From: JBAZLV01 sp964586075
Lineage (GTDB): Bacteria; Nitrospirota; UBA9217
Direction of reading: 5' to 3'
DNA: 64,000 bases
Assembly: GCA_964586075.1 (NCBI GenBank)
Contig: CAZPGZ010000003.1
Location: forward strand, 1-64,000
A model generated the notes under the pieces. The model was not told the origin of the DNA. It did not search any database and saw only the letters and a program-made list of their open reading frames with translations. Within the stretch, counting starts at the first letter, position 1. Every line of letters starts with the position of its first letter. Of this stretch, positions 42,608 to 50,585 are shown in pieces. Position numbers and translations under genes: made by a program.

Positions 42608-43729
42608 GTGACAACGGTAATTTTCAAGGCGACCGAGGAATGCAATTCACGATGCGCGTACTGCGCAGTGGTGCGCAAAAACCATCAGGGCCCCACCATC
42701 ATGCCCGCTGAAACGCTCGAACGGTTTTTTGTCCGTATCAACGCTTATCTGTCGGAGCGACCTGAGGACCACCTGAAGATCATCTGGCATGGAGGAGAAC
42801 CGCTGACTCTGGGGCCTGACTATTTTTACCGCGCTCTGGAACTGCAGCAGAAACACTGCGCTGACACCAGCGGACAGATCACGCATGAGATGCAGAGCAA
42901 TCTTACGCTGTTCTCGCGAAAATTCACGGATGTGTTTCGAAAAATGGGGATCACCTCATTCGGCACCAGTTACGATCCCCGTCCCGGCATCAGAGGGGCC
43001 GGAAAAACACCAGACACAAGGGAGTATAACAGGCGGTTTCTGGATGCGCTCTCCCTCCTGGAAGAGGAAGGCTTCACGTGGGGTGTCATCTATGTGGTGA
43101 CGAAGCAATCGCTCCAAAATCCTCTGGAGATTTTCCGCCTGCTTACGAACATCAATCCGGCAGGGTCTGTTATGTTCAATCCGGTGACGTTTTACAAAAC
43201 AAACCCTGTGGACCTGGCCATTACTGCGGAAGAGTTCGCCGATTTTCTCGGAGCGTTGTTCCCGTACTGGTGGGAAAATCATAATCGGTTCTCCGGTGTC
43301 GAGCCGTTTTACTCCCTGAAGCAGAACATCCTTGACGGAGACGAAACCCTGATCTGTACCTATTCGGGAAAATGCGGAGAGACGCATTTTAGTGTCGGGC
43401 CGAGCGGCGCGGTCTCGCAGTGCGGCCGTTCAGCCGACTGGAGACTGATGGACAACGGATCGATCCATGACCGGTCTCTTAGTGAGATCATGGCCGATCC
43501 GCGAAAACAGTCACTCCTGAAGCGGGTTGGAGTTTTGATGGAAGGGGACTGCGGCGGCTGCCGATTCTGGAACATCTGCCACGGCGGATGCCCGCTCGAC
43601 GCCCTGGCGGAGCAGGGAACGATCATGCGCAAATCTCCTTCGTGCTGCATCAACAGAAAAGGATTTATTGAAAAATATTTCGAGTCTATTACCGGCGTGC
43701 GCTATCGGGCGCGCGAGATAGAGTCATGA
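42608..43729 (+). CDS. radical SAM/SPASM peptide maturase 2
   Basis: A 373-residue enzyme. ATEECNSRCAYCAV has Cys12, 16 and 19 of the SAM cluster, followed by WHGGEPLTLG. The C-terminal SPASM domain is complete: CGETHFSVGPSGAVSQCG, then GDCGGCRFWNICHGGCPLD and a terminal Cys pair. This layout is the one seen in sulfatase-maturase-like and cyclophane-forming peptide enzymes, making it the best candidate to crosslink the Tyr-X-Asn repeats. It starts with GTG, five bases after AAAGAGG, and 21 bases after the preceding gene, so the four genes form one operon. Confidence 0.9.
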   Translation: MTTVIFKATEECNSRCAYCAVVRKNHQGPTIMPAETLERFFVRINAYLSERPEDHLKIIWHGGEPLTLGPDYFYRALELQQKHCADTSGQITHEMQSNLTLFSRKFTDVFRKMGITSFGTSYDPRPGIRGAGKTPDTREYNRRFLDALSLLEEEGFTWGVIYVVTKQSLQNPLEIFRLLTNINPAGSVMFNPVTFYKTNPVDLAITAEEFADFLGALFPYWWENHNRFSGVEPFYSLKQNILDGDETLICTYSGKCGETHFSVGPSGAVSQCGRSADWRLMDNGSIHDRSLSEIMADPRKQSLLKRVGVLMEGDCGGCRFWNICHGGCPLDALAEQGTIMRKSPSCCINRKGFIEKYFESITGVRYRAREIES

Positions 43730-43856
43730 ATGGAGCCAGACGATCAACCAGCCGTGCCTATCGTTCCACGTCTTGTTCTTTCCCTTGTACTGGGTTCAGG
43801 TGCATATGCCCAGATCAAGTAGGATGCTGGCGCCATTTTCGACCAGGGAGAAAACC

Positions 43857-46800
43857 ATGAGCCGAATGCAGAATAAGGTGCTGCTTATTTTTGTTTGTAC
43901 TATCGCAATCCTGCTTTGGCGCGAGACCTCCTTTTCGCAGAGCAAGGACGAGGCCGAGCGGCTCTGGGAACTCGGGGAAAAGGCATTTGCGGCCCAGAAG
44001 CACCAGGAGGCGCGCACGTATTACGAGCAATCCCTTGCACTCTGCCGGCAGAGCAACAACCGCGAAGGCATTGCCTCCAACCTGAACGGCCTCGGCGAGG
44101 TATATGAGGCACTGGGTGATTTCAGAAAAGCGCTTTCTTATTACGAAGATGCCGTCAGCACCGCACGCCAAATCAATAACAAAGACCTTATCGCGACGAA
44201 CCTGTTCAATGCGGCATCAATCTACAGTTCCGACCTTCACCAATACGAAAAGGCAATGCAGCTTTTTGAAGAGTCTCTCAGGATATTCAGGGAGCTGAAC
44301 AACAAGGAAAGCACGGCCATCGTACTGTTCAATACGGCCAAGACTTTGCAGTCCCTGGGGCGGTATGAGCAGGCGCTGTCCCTGTTTAATGAGTCCCTCA
44401 GGCTGAACCGGGAGCTAAAGAGCTTGCCGGGCATTGCAGGCAATCTTAACCTGATCGGCAATGTATATGCGCGCCTCGGACAGTATGACAAGCCATTGCC
44501 GCTCCATGAGGAGGCGCTCAGGATAAACAGGCAACTGGCCGATCAGAAGGAGATTGCATTGACCCTCAGGAGCATCGGCGATGCGTACGTCGATCTTCTT
44601 GAATATGAGAAGGCATTTTCCTATTACGAGCAGGCGCTGGCAATCCAGAAGAAGCAGAATCTGAGGGCCGACTTCTCAATAACCCTGACCAACATGGGAG
44701 CACTGTATCAAGCCCTCGGCCGATACGACAGGGCTCTCGCGGCATACCGAGAGTCCCTTGCCGTCAGCAGAGAAACGGATAATCGTCCTGAGATCGCGAC
44801 CATCCTGAACAACATCGGCCACACCTATGCATCACTCGGCAAATCGGACGAAGCCCTTTCCTATTATCAGCAGGCGCTGGCGATCGAAAAACAGTTGAAC
44901 AGGCCGCAGAGGGCAGCGATTGTGTACAATAACATCGGCATGGAGCAGTTCCGCAGCGGGCAATATGAACAGGCTCTGTCTCATCTCCAGGAAGCGCTCA
45001 GAATCAGCAGACAATTGAACATGGTGCATGATATCACGCTCCGGTTGAACAATATCGGAGCGGTTTACCTGCGGCAGAAAAAATACCGTGAAGCGGAGGA
45101 GGCATTCCTCGAGAGGAAGGCGTTGCAGGCGAAGATTCCGAAAATCAGGCTGGTGCATCCTGGCCTGGAGGAACTCTATCTTATCCGGAAACAATATGAT
45201 GCGGCGCTGGCGTTGCTGGAGGATCCCGGCAGAAAGCCGACTTGGCGGTCAAACAGCACCTATTCTCTCGAATATTACACGCATTATGGCGCGGCATTAA
45301 AAGGCAGGCTCCGGTATCGGGAAGCAGCGCAGGCACTGGAGCAGGCGGTTTCCCTGTCGGAGGAGATGCGGCTGAGGGCCGGTGAGCAGAAGAGCTTTTT
45401 TGCAGGAGGGGGGTATATCGGCCGGCTGCGTCCTCACCGCCTGCTTTCGGCAGTGCTTGCGGAACGGTCAATGAACGGCGAACGATTCGATGCGCAGTTC
45501 GCGTCCTACGGAAAGGATTTGGCGTCGGGTGCCTTCTCTGTTGCGGAATTGACGAGGGCAAGAACTCTTCTCGAAACAATGGCGGCTGCCGCGAGAAAGC
45601 AGGATAATTCGGAGCTGCCGTTTGAAATAAAGAACCGGGAAAAGTCCCTCTTCACCGCCTGGGAGGAAATCGAAAAACGGTGGGAAGCGGAGTATCAAAA
45701 AGGCGAGGCTGCCGTCAGGCATCTCCAGAAGGAAAAAGAAAACCTGAAACGCGAAATCGACTCCCATATTTCAATGGTCAGAACAACCTACCCGAGATAT
45801 GCGGCGCTCAACTATCCAAATCCGGTCCCGGCAAACGAACTGCCACTCAGGGACCAGGAAGTCCTGATCGAATACGCGCTTCATGAAGACGGTGGTTATA
45901 TTTTTACGGTAAGAAAAGGCGGCATACAACGAATTACCAGAATATCAATGAGTGCCGAGCAGTTGACAGAGCGGATCGGGCGGTTTATGGAGGCCGTCGG
46001 AGCGGAACAAGGGAGAGGATTTTCCATGACCCTGGCAAAAGAATTGTATGATGTTTTGCTCTCGCCGGTGGCCGCTGACGTGAAGGCCGCTGATACGGTC
46101 GTTATTGTGCCGGACGGCATCCTCGGCCTGTTGCCGTTTGAGGCCCTGGTCATGGAAACCGGCAAAAATTACGCAGATAGCGTGTATGTTGGAGACCGCT
46201 ACGCCATCACTTATTCCCAGTCGGCTTCTGCCCTCGCACTCGGGCGGATGAGGAGCCCTTCCGGAGCGGTAAAACCGCTGTTCGCTCTCGGCAACCCCGT
46301 TTTCAGTAAACAGGATCCCCGCTACATAGCGTATAAACAGGGAAAAACCCAGCCAACACTGGCATCTCTGGCGCAGGGCGATTATGCATACAGAGCAGTT
46401 ACCGTTGTTCCGAAAAATGACAAGGCATCTTCATCCGATGGATGGGAAGAGATTGTGTTTAATCCGCTCCCGGAGACAGAGGACGAAGTAAGGGCAATTG
46501 CCGGCCTCTATAATGTGCCGCCATTGCCGCCTGATATTCTTTTGAACATGGCAGCCACCAAGAGCAACGTAAAAAGAGCTCCTTTGAAGCAATACCGCTA
46601 CCTCCATTTTGCCACGCACGCCGATTTGCCGGGAAAAGTGCAGGGAATAATAGAGCCGTTTCTGATTCTGGGGCAGGTGGAAAACGAAGGCAAGGATGAT
46701 GGATTCCTGACGTTGAGCAACGTGCTGAATCTCGGACTTGACTCGGACATGGTGGTTTTGTCGGCATGCATGACCGGAAAGGGCAAAATCATGGAGGGAG

Positions 46801-47033
46801 AAGGGGTAACCAGTTTTGCAAGGGCTTTTTTGCATGCCGGAACCCGCAGTGTAGTTGTGAGTTTGTGGGAGGTCGCATCCCGCCAGACTGTCGAATATAT
46901 GGAAGCGTTTTACGGCGGCCTTAAAGCGGGCAGGACCAAAGCTGAAGCCTTGAAAAATGCCCGCAGTGTGATAAAATCCAAATATCCGGAACCCTATTTC
47001 TGGTCCGCCTTTATTTTGCACGGAGAACGATAA
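43857..47033 (+). CDS. secreted TPR-CHAT protease-like protein
   Basis: A 1058-residue protein. Residues 1-28 are a signal peptide (VLLIFVCTIAILLW core). Residues 35-520 hold about ten tetratricopeptide repeats of the kinesin-light-chain type (LGEVYEALGDFRKALSYYED and similar). A coiled-coil segment follows at about 600-670, and the CHAT domain fills residues 720-1058. The caspase-like dyad is intact: His921 in LHFATHADLPG and Cys971 in VLSACMTGKGK. The frame opens at 43773, but GGGAG seven bases before the ATG at 43857 and the signal peptide fix the start. It begins 127 bases after the radical SAM gene and could cleave the exported peptide, though TPR-CHAT proteins also occur alone. Confidence 0.9.
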   Translation: MSRMQNKVLLIFVCTIAILLWRETSFSQSKDEAERLWELGEKAFAAQKHQEARTYYEQSLALCRQSNNREGIASNLNGLGEVYEALGDFRKALSYYEDAVSTARQINNKDLIATNLFNAASIYSSDLHQYEKAMQLFEESLRIFRELNNKESTAIVLFNTAKTLQSLGRYEQALSLFNESLRLNRELKSLPGIAGNLNLIGNVYARLGQYDKPLPLHEEALRINRQLADQKEIALTLRSIGDAYVDLLEYEKAFSYYEQALAIQKKQNLRADFSITLTNMGALYQALGRYDRALAAYRESLAVSRETDNRPEIATILNNIGHTYASLGKSDEALSYYQQALAIEKQLNRPQRAAIVYNNIGMEQFRSGQYEQALSHLQEALRISRQLNMVHDITLRLNNIGAVYLRQKKYREAEEAFLERKALQAKIPKIRLVHPGLEELYLIRKQYDAALALLEDPGRKPTWRSNSTYSLEYYTHYGAALKGRLRYREAAQALEQAVSLSEEMRLRAGEQKSFFAGGGYIGRLRPHRLLSAVLAERSMNGERFDAQFASYGKDLASGAFSVAELTRARTLLETMAAAARKQDNSELPFEIKNREKSLFTAWEEIEKRWEAEYQKGEAAVRHLQKEKENLKREIDSHISMVRTTYPRYAALNYPNPVPANELPLRDQEVLIEYALHEDGGYIFTVRKGGIQRITRISMSAEQLTERIGRFMEAVGAEQGRGFSMTLAKELYDVLLSPVAADVKAADTVVIVPDGILGLLPFEALVMETGKNYADSVYVGDRYAITYSQSASALALGRMRSPSGAVKPLFALGNPVFSKQDPRYIAYKQGKTQPTLASLAQGDYAYRAVTVVPKNDKASSSDGWEEIVFNPLPETEDEVRAIAGLYNVPPLPPDILLNMAATKSNVKRAPLKQYRYLHFATHADLPGKVQGIIEPFLILGQVENEGKDDGFLTLSNVLNLGLDSDMVVLSACMTGKGKIMEGEGVTSFARAFLHAGTRSVVVSLWEVASRQTVEYMEAFYGGLKAGRTKAEALKNARSVIKSKYPEPYFWSAFILHGER

Positions 47034-47097
47034 CGCGAGGCGATGTCTGCATCAACGTTCTTGCCGGAGGGGAATCCACTGATCCAGGAGGACAAGC

Positions 47098-47961
47098 ATG
47101 AAAATTTTTTTTATTGCGTTCCTGCTCCTTGTTTTGTCCGCATCCGGTTTGCATGCGGCTCAGTCCATGATCACCGAAGCGGGAGGGACGGCGTGCATGG
47201 GAGACGACAAGTCCCGGAAGCAGACTGAAGAAGCGGCGCTGACCGCAGCAAAGAAAAAGGCGGTGGAGTACGCCTCTACGTATGTCTCGAGCGAGACAAC
47301 GGTCAAAAATTTCATCACGGAAAAAGACTTTGTATCCGCGTATGCGAACGCCTCAGTCAGGATTATTCAGGAACTGGAAAAATCCTGGTACAAGGACCCG
47401 GCGTCCGGCGATTGCTGCAAAACAAAGATCAAGGCGGAAGTGCTGCCGGATGAAACATCGATGGCCGGACTTTCCAAGAGCGCCGCCGTGGCGGACGATC
47501 CTTCCGCTCCGCTGGCCATCAAAGTATGGACGGACAAGAAGGAATACAAAAGCGGAGAAAAAATAAAAGTCTTTCTGAGAGGCAATAAACCGTTCTACGC
47601 GCGAATTCTGTATAAGGACGCGGGAGGAGAATTGGTCCAGCTTCTGCCGAATCCCTACAGAAGCGGCACTTATTTCCACGGCGGCACTATTTATGAGTTG
47701 CCTTCCGGTGAGGACAAGTTCGATCTGGAGGTCAGCCCGCCTTTTGGCAGTGAGAATGTTGTTGTATACGCGAGCACGTCGCCCCTTGGTGAAATCAGCA
47801 CCCAGACGCGCGGCGGAGTATATCAGATAAAAACACAGCCTAAAGATGTGGAAATGAAAACACGCGGCGTGGCGTTGGTGCAGAAGCCGGAAGGAAAAGC
47901 TGGAACTGCCGCAGCATCAGAATTTTATGAAGAAAAAACAATAATAAAAACAACAAGATAG
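47098..47961 (+). CDS. secreted DUF4384-domain protein
   Basis: A 287-residue exported protein with a signal peptide (FFIAFLLLVLSASGLHAAQ). A helical Ala/Lys-rich segment follows, and DUF4384 lies at about residues 140-240: IKVWTDKKEYKSGEKIKVF, ARILYKDAGGELVQLLPN and LEVSPPFGSENVVVYAS. DUF4384 proteins are often encoded beside CHAT proteins or Ser/Thr kinases; their role is unknown. AGGAGG precedes the ATG, 64 bases after the CHAT gene. Probably the last gene of the CHAT pair. Confidence 0.85.
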   Translation: MKIFFIAFLLLVLSASGLHAAQSMITEAGGTACMGDDKSRKQTEEAALTAAKKKAVEYASTYVSSETTVKNFITEKDFVSAYANASVRIIQELEKSWYKDPASGDCCKTKIKAEVLPDETSMAGLSKSAAVADDPSAPLAIKVWTDKKEYKSGEKIKVFLRGNKPFYARILYKDAGGELVQLLPNPYRSGTYFHGGTIYELPSGEDKFDLEVSPPFGSENVVVYASTSPLGEISTQTRGGVYQIKTQPKDVEMKTRGVALVQKPEGKAGTAAASEFYEEKTIIKTTR

Positions 47962-48095
47962 ATTTCAACACGGGAATGTTGATTATCCATAAAGGCATTT
48001 TTTTATGATGCACTGGTACGTGTTTTTATTTTTTTTCACAGTACCGGCAATTATCATGCCTGAATATAATTATTGGTTTTTTTTAAATTATCAGC

Positions 48096-48124
48096 TTGAC
48101 ATGGTGTATGGAAAAAGGTATTCT
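48096..48124 (+). promoter_or_regulatory. sigma-70 promoter of the cold-shock gene
   Basis: TTGACA (48096-48101), 17-base spacer, TATTCT (48119-48124). The leader to the ATG at 48181 is about 50 bases, shorter than the long cspA leader of E. coli. Confidence 0.7.
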
Positions 48125-48180
48125 TTTATATCCGCGGATATGTCCCGGACAATTTCATTCAGATGCAGAGGAGAAACAGA

Positions 48181-48384
48181 ATGGCAAATGGTGTAGTGAA
48201 GTGGTTCAACAACAGCAAGGGGTTTGGGTTCATCACGCAGGAAAATGGTGAGGACGTATTTGTTCACTTTTCAGCAATCACGGGAGATGGATTCAAGTCT
48301 CTCAATGAGGGCGACAAGGTGACCTTCGAAGTTGTGAAGGGCCCCAAAGGACTTCAGGCCGCGAACGTTGCCAAAGTCTCCTAA
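48181..48384 (+). CDS. cspA: cold-shock domain protein
   Basis: A 67-residue single OB-fold nucleic-acid chaperone. RNP1 KGFGFI and RNP2 VFVHFSAI are intact and the length is typical. GAGGAG precedes the ATG; an upstream in-frame extension to 48163 adds six residues and lacks a ribosome binding site. Monocistronic between its own promoter and a strong terminator. Confidence 0.96.
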   Translation: MANGVVKWFNNSKGFGFITQENGEDVFVHFSAITGDGFKSLNEGDKVTFEVVKGPKGLQAANVAKVS

Positions 48385-48420
48385 TCCTGACTGAAAAAAT
48401 ATTACCTACAACAATTCCAA

Positions 48421-48449
48421 AAGCCCCGAAGCGATTCGGGGCTTTTTTT
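48421..48449 (+). terminator. rho-independent terminator of the cold-shock gene
   Basis: AAGCCCCGAA-GCGA-TTCGGGGCTT followed by a T-run, 37 bases after the stop codon. Confidence 0.93.
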
Positions 48450-48521
48450 ATGTGATTGGCTTTTTCTGGAAATAATTACGCAGGAACCGTCGAGTGTGGT
48501 AATAAATGATGAGGGTTAGCA

Positions 48522-49061
48522 TTATTCTATTCCAATACAGTATTCTTTCTTGAACGCTTTTACCATTTCCGGAAAGTTTTTAAAATGAGGATTAATATAA
48601 AATTTTTCACCATTCTCATCATAGTATTGAATTGCCAAATCATAATGTTGGCATGATGATTTTTTATCGATATCATTTAAAGCATCGCCAAGGCCCATAT
48701 GGCATTTCGCAATGCCATTTTTATTGCCAAGCTCAGTGTATAATTCAATAGCTTTTAAGAAATATTTTTCCGATTCACGCAAGTTTGGTGCTTTTGTCAA
48801 TTTCCCTTTGTTAAAGGAAAATTTATGATAATTGCCATACGTAACATACGCTTCTGCTAATCCGGCTTTGTCGTCTCGTTGTTTAAATATTTCAATAGAA
48901 CCGAGAATCAACCTATCTGCAGGAATATATCGTCCTTGATCCATTGCGTAGTATGAGTACTGTATTTTTTTATATGGATCGGAAGAATCTGGAATACCAA
49001 TTCCTGCGCACGCCATAATCATCATAGCTAATAAGCAAACAACAGTTGTTTGTGTCTTCAC
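48522..49061 (-). CDS. TPR lipoprotein
   Basis: A 179-residue lipoprotein. The signal peptide ends in the lipobox MIMAC (Cys18), so it is lipid-anchored. The rest is helical with tetratricopeptide-like repeats (ADRLILGSIEIFKQRDDKAG, YFLKAIELYTELGNKNGIAK). It starts with GTG seven bases after AGGAGG, 14 bases after the upstream lipoprotein gene, so the two are cotranscribed. Function unknown; probably a protein-protein interaction platform at the outer membrane. Confidence 0.8.
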   Translation of the reverse strand: MKTQTTVVCLLAMMIMACAGIGIPDSSDPYKKIQYSYYAMDQGRYIPADRLILGSIEIFKQRDDKAGLAEAYVTYGNYHKFSFNKGKLTKAPNLRESEKYFLKAIELYTELGNKNGIAKCHMGLGDALNDIDKKSSCQHYDLAIQYYDENGEKFYINPHFKNFPEMVKAFKKEYCIGIE

Positions 49062-49075
49062 TGTGAAGCCTCCTC

Positions 49076-49774
49076 TCAGTTAACAGTGATTGAAGCATAG
49101 TTGCAACCAAAGATGAGCAAACCGGACGAACTGTCGGTATTGGACATAGGTGCGGCTGAAGCAATGCATACGAGCACCAGACGGTTCCCCGCGGTTATGT
49201 TAGAAACATAATAAACTGTCGTCCCTATGGAAATCGCGCGGAGGCCGTTATTCGAGGGCCAAACGAGCGGACCGTTGGGATTAGTCGCGTCCAGTACTCC
49301 CAGAGCGTAAATCGCATTTGTGGTTGGCGTTCCTCCTGACCAGGTTACAGGATATGTGGTGTTAGTATTCCATGTTGTTCCTGTAGGTAAGGATATTGTT
49401 GGATAGGAGGTAAATTGAGTGCCTGAAGCGGTATAGGTGACGCCTCCAAATGTTACGCTGACATTAACGTTTCCTCCAAAGGGAACAGTAACATTTCCTT
49501 CATATTCCTGGCGTGAATTATCGTACGTTAAAGTTACTCCATTCATGACCACCGCAGCGGTAGTTACGTCAGCACCGGTGGCATCTTGCACCGAAACCAT
49601 TGCGTTCTTGAAATTAGCTGGCGCCCCACCCGCAGGAAAACTGAATATTGCGGCATTAACAGAAGGAAGAGTATTTCCTCCTGAGCTATTCCCGCCTCCT
49701 CCACAACTGTTTAGTACTAGACTGAAAATGCCGACAAAAATAATTCCTGCGGAAATTCTGTACAGACTTTTCAT
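49076..49774 (-). CDS. Gly/Thr-rich surface lipoprotein
   Basis: A 232-residue lipoprotein with lipobox LVLNSC (Cys24) followed by a GGGG linker. The body is rich in Thr, Asn, Gly and Val and predicted all-beta, like carboxypeptidase-regulatory or Ig-like modules (VSVQDATGADVTTAAVVMNG, NVTVPFGGNVNVSVTFGG). No catalytic motif. It heads a two-gene unit with the TPR lipoprotein, next to the remains of another Ig-like lipoprotein gene. Confidence 0.75.
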   Translation of the reverse strand: MKSLYRISAGIIFVGIFSLVLNSCGGGGNSSGGNTLPSVNAAIFSFPAGGAPANFKNAMVSVQDATGADVTTAAVVMNGVTLTYDNSRQEYEGNVTVPFGGNVNVSVTFGGVTYTASGTQFTSYPTISLPTGTTWNTNTTYPVTWSGGTPTTNAIYALGVLDATNPNGPLVWPSNNGLRAISIGTTVYYVSNITAGNRLVLVCIASAAPMSNTDSSSGLLIFGCNYASITVN

Positions 49775-49853
49775 TTTGCCTTCCTCCGGGATAATATTTT
49801 TACAAGCATATTGTAATCAGGCAGTTTTCATAGACATAATGATGTAAAGACAG

Positions 49854-50275
49854 TTAATTCCCAGTCGTAAAAGAAAACGTATAAGTGTCCAGCATATTTC
49901 CGGATAGATCGCTAAAACTGAAATTCCTATTTGCAGGATTCAATGTAAAAGTAATTGTTGTGTTTGAAGGTAAATCTGAACTGGAATTGTCCCTTGAAAT
50001 GGAAAAAGTTGTATGCCCGTTTGACCATTAAGCGGGAGTAGTGTTCGATAACGCCCAACCTCCCAATGTGTTGACACTCACCGCTCCAGTCTTGCTTCGC
50101 TGAACACTATTTCAATTTGCTGGGTATTCCGTGCCACGCCCGCTGAGCTATTTGCAGGAATGGTCGATACAACATATGGCTTTGTCGTATCACTATTGCT
50201 ACTTCCGCCACATCCGGTAATAGCCCAAAGAGCGGGAATGAATATCCAAACAAAAATTGTTTGATTTATTTTCAT
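49854..50275 (-). pseudogene. decayed lipoprotein gene with SbsA-like Ig (Big_5) domain
   Basis: The first 65 codons encode a lipoprotein signal (lipobox AITGC) and the start of a Big_5 domain (TKPYVVSTIPANSSAGVA, QQIEIVFSEA), then hit a stop near 50078. The domain continues in another frame from about 50097 (KTGAVSVNTLGGWALSN), is cut by a TAA at 50028-50030, and resumes (HTTFSISRDNSS, TITFTLNPANRNFSFSDLSG) to a natural stop at 49854. One frameshift plus one nonsense codon thus break a gene of about 140 codons. A sequencing error could explain only the frameshift. Confidence 0.7.
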
Positions 50276-50528
50276 ATGTTCTAGTTGGCAATAGTCTGCG
50301 CTTCAGAAACAGTTGTTGTGTAAGGGATGAAACGATAAGTTACGAAGGGAAGCTTTTCGGTAGATTATAGAAAAAAGAAGGGCATTGCAAGAAGAAAATA
50401 CGAAAGTATTCGTGCATTAAATTGCATTTTGTAGCATTTTATTATGAGTGTCGGAAGAAGATTTATTTTGTGTCGGCGCAAATAAGCAAAGGTTTGAAGA
50501 AAAAATCGCAGCATGTAGAAATAAAAAA
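50276..50528. other. gap with no feature seen
   Basis: AT-rich stretch between the pseudogene start and the helicase terminator. It must hold the promoter of the old lipoprotein gene; I see no clear boxes, ORF or RNA gene. Confidence 0.3.
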
Positions 50529-50554
50529 AAGGCGCCTCATGTCTGAGGCGCCTT
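50529..50554 (-). terminator. rho-independent terminator of the helicase gene
   Basis: On the minus strand, AAGGCGCCTCA-GACA-TGAGGCGCCTT followed by a run of eight T, about 32 bases after the helicase stop. Confidence 0.9.
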
Positions 50555-50585
50555 ATAATTTGTTCTACAGTTAGTTATACAGGTA

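Noticed and set aside
43857..47033. TPR-CHAT as a CRISPR-associated (Craspase-type) protease
   Set aside because: It has a signal peptide and there is no CRISPR array or cas gene in the window.
48005..48196. 63-codon ORF before the cold-shock gene
   Set aside because: It covers the cold-shock promoter and leader, is Phe/Tyr-rich by AT content, and overlaps the real gene start.
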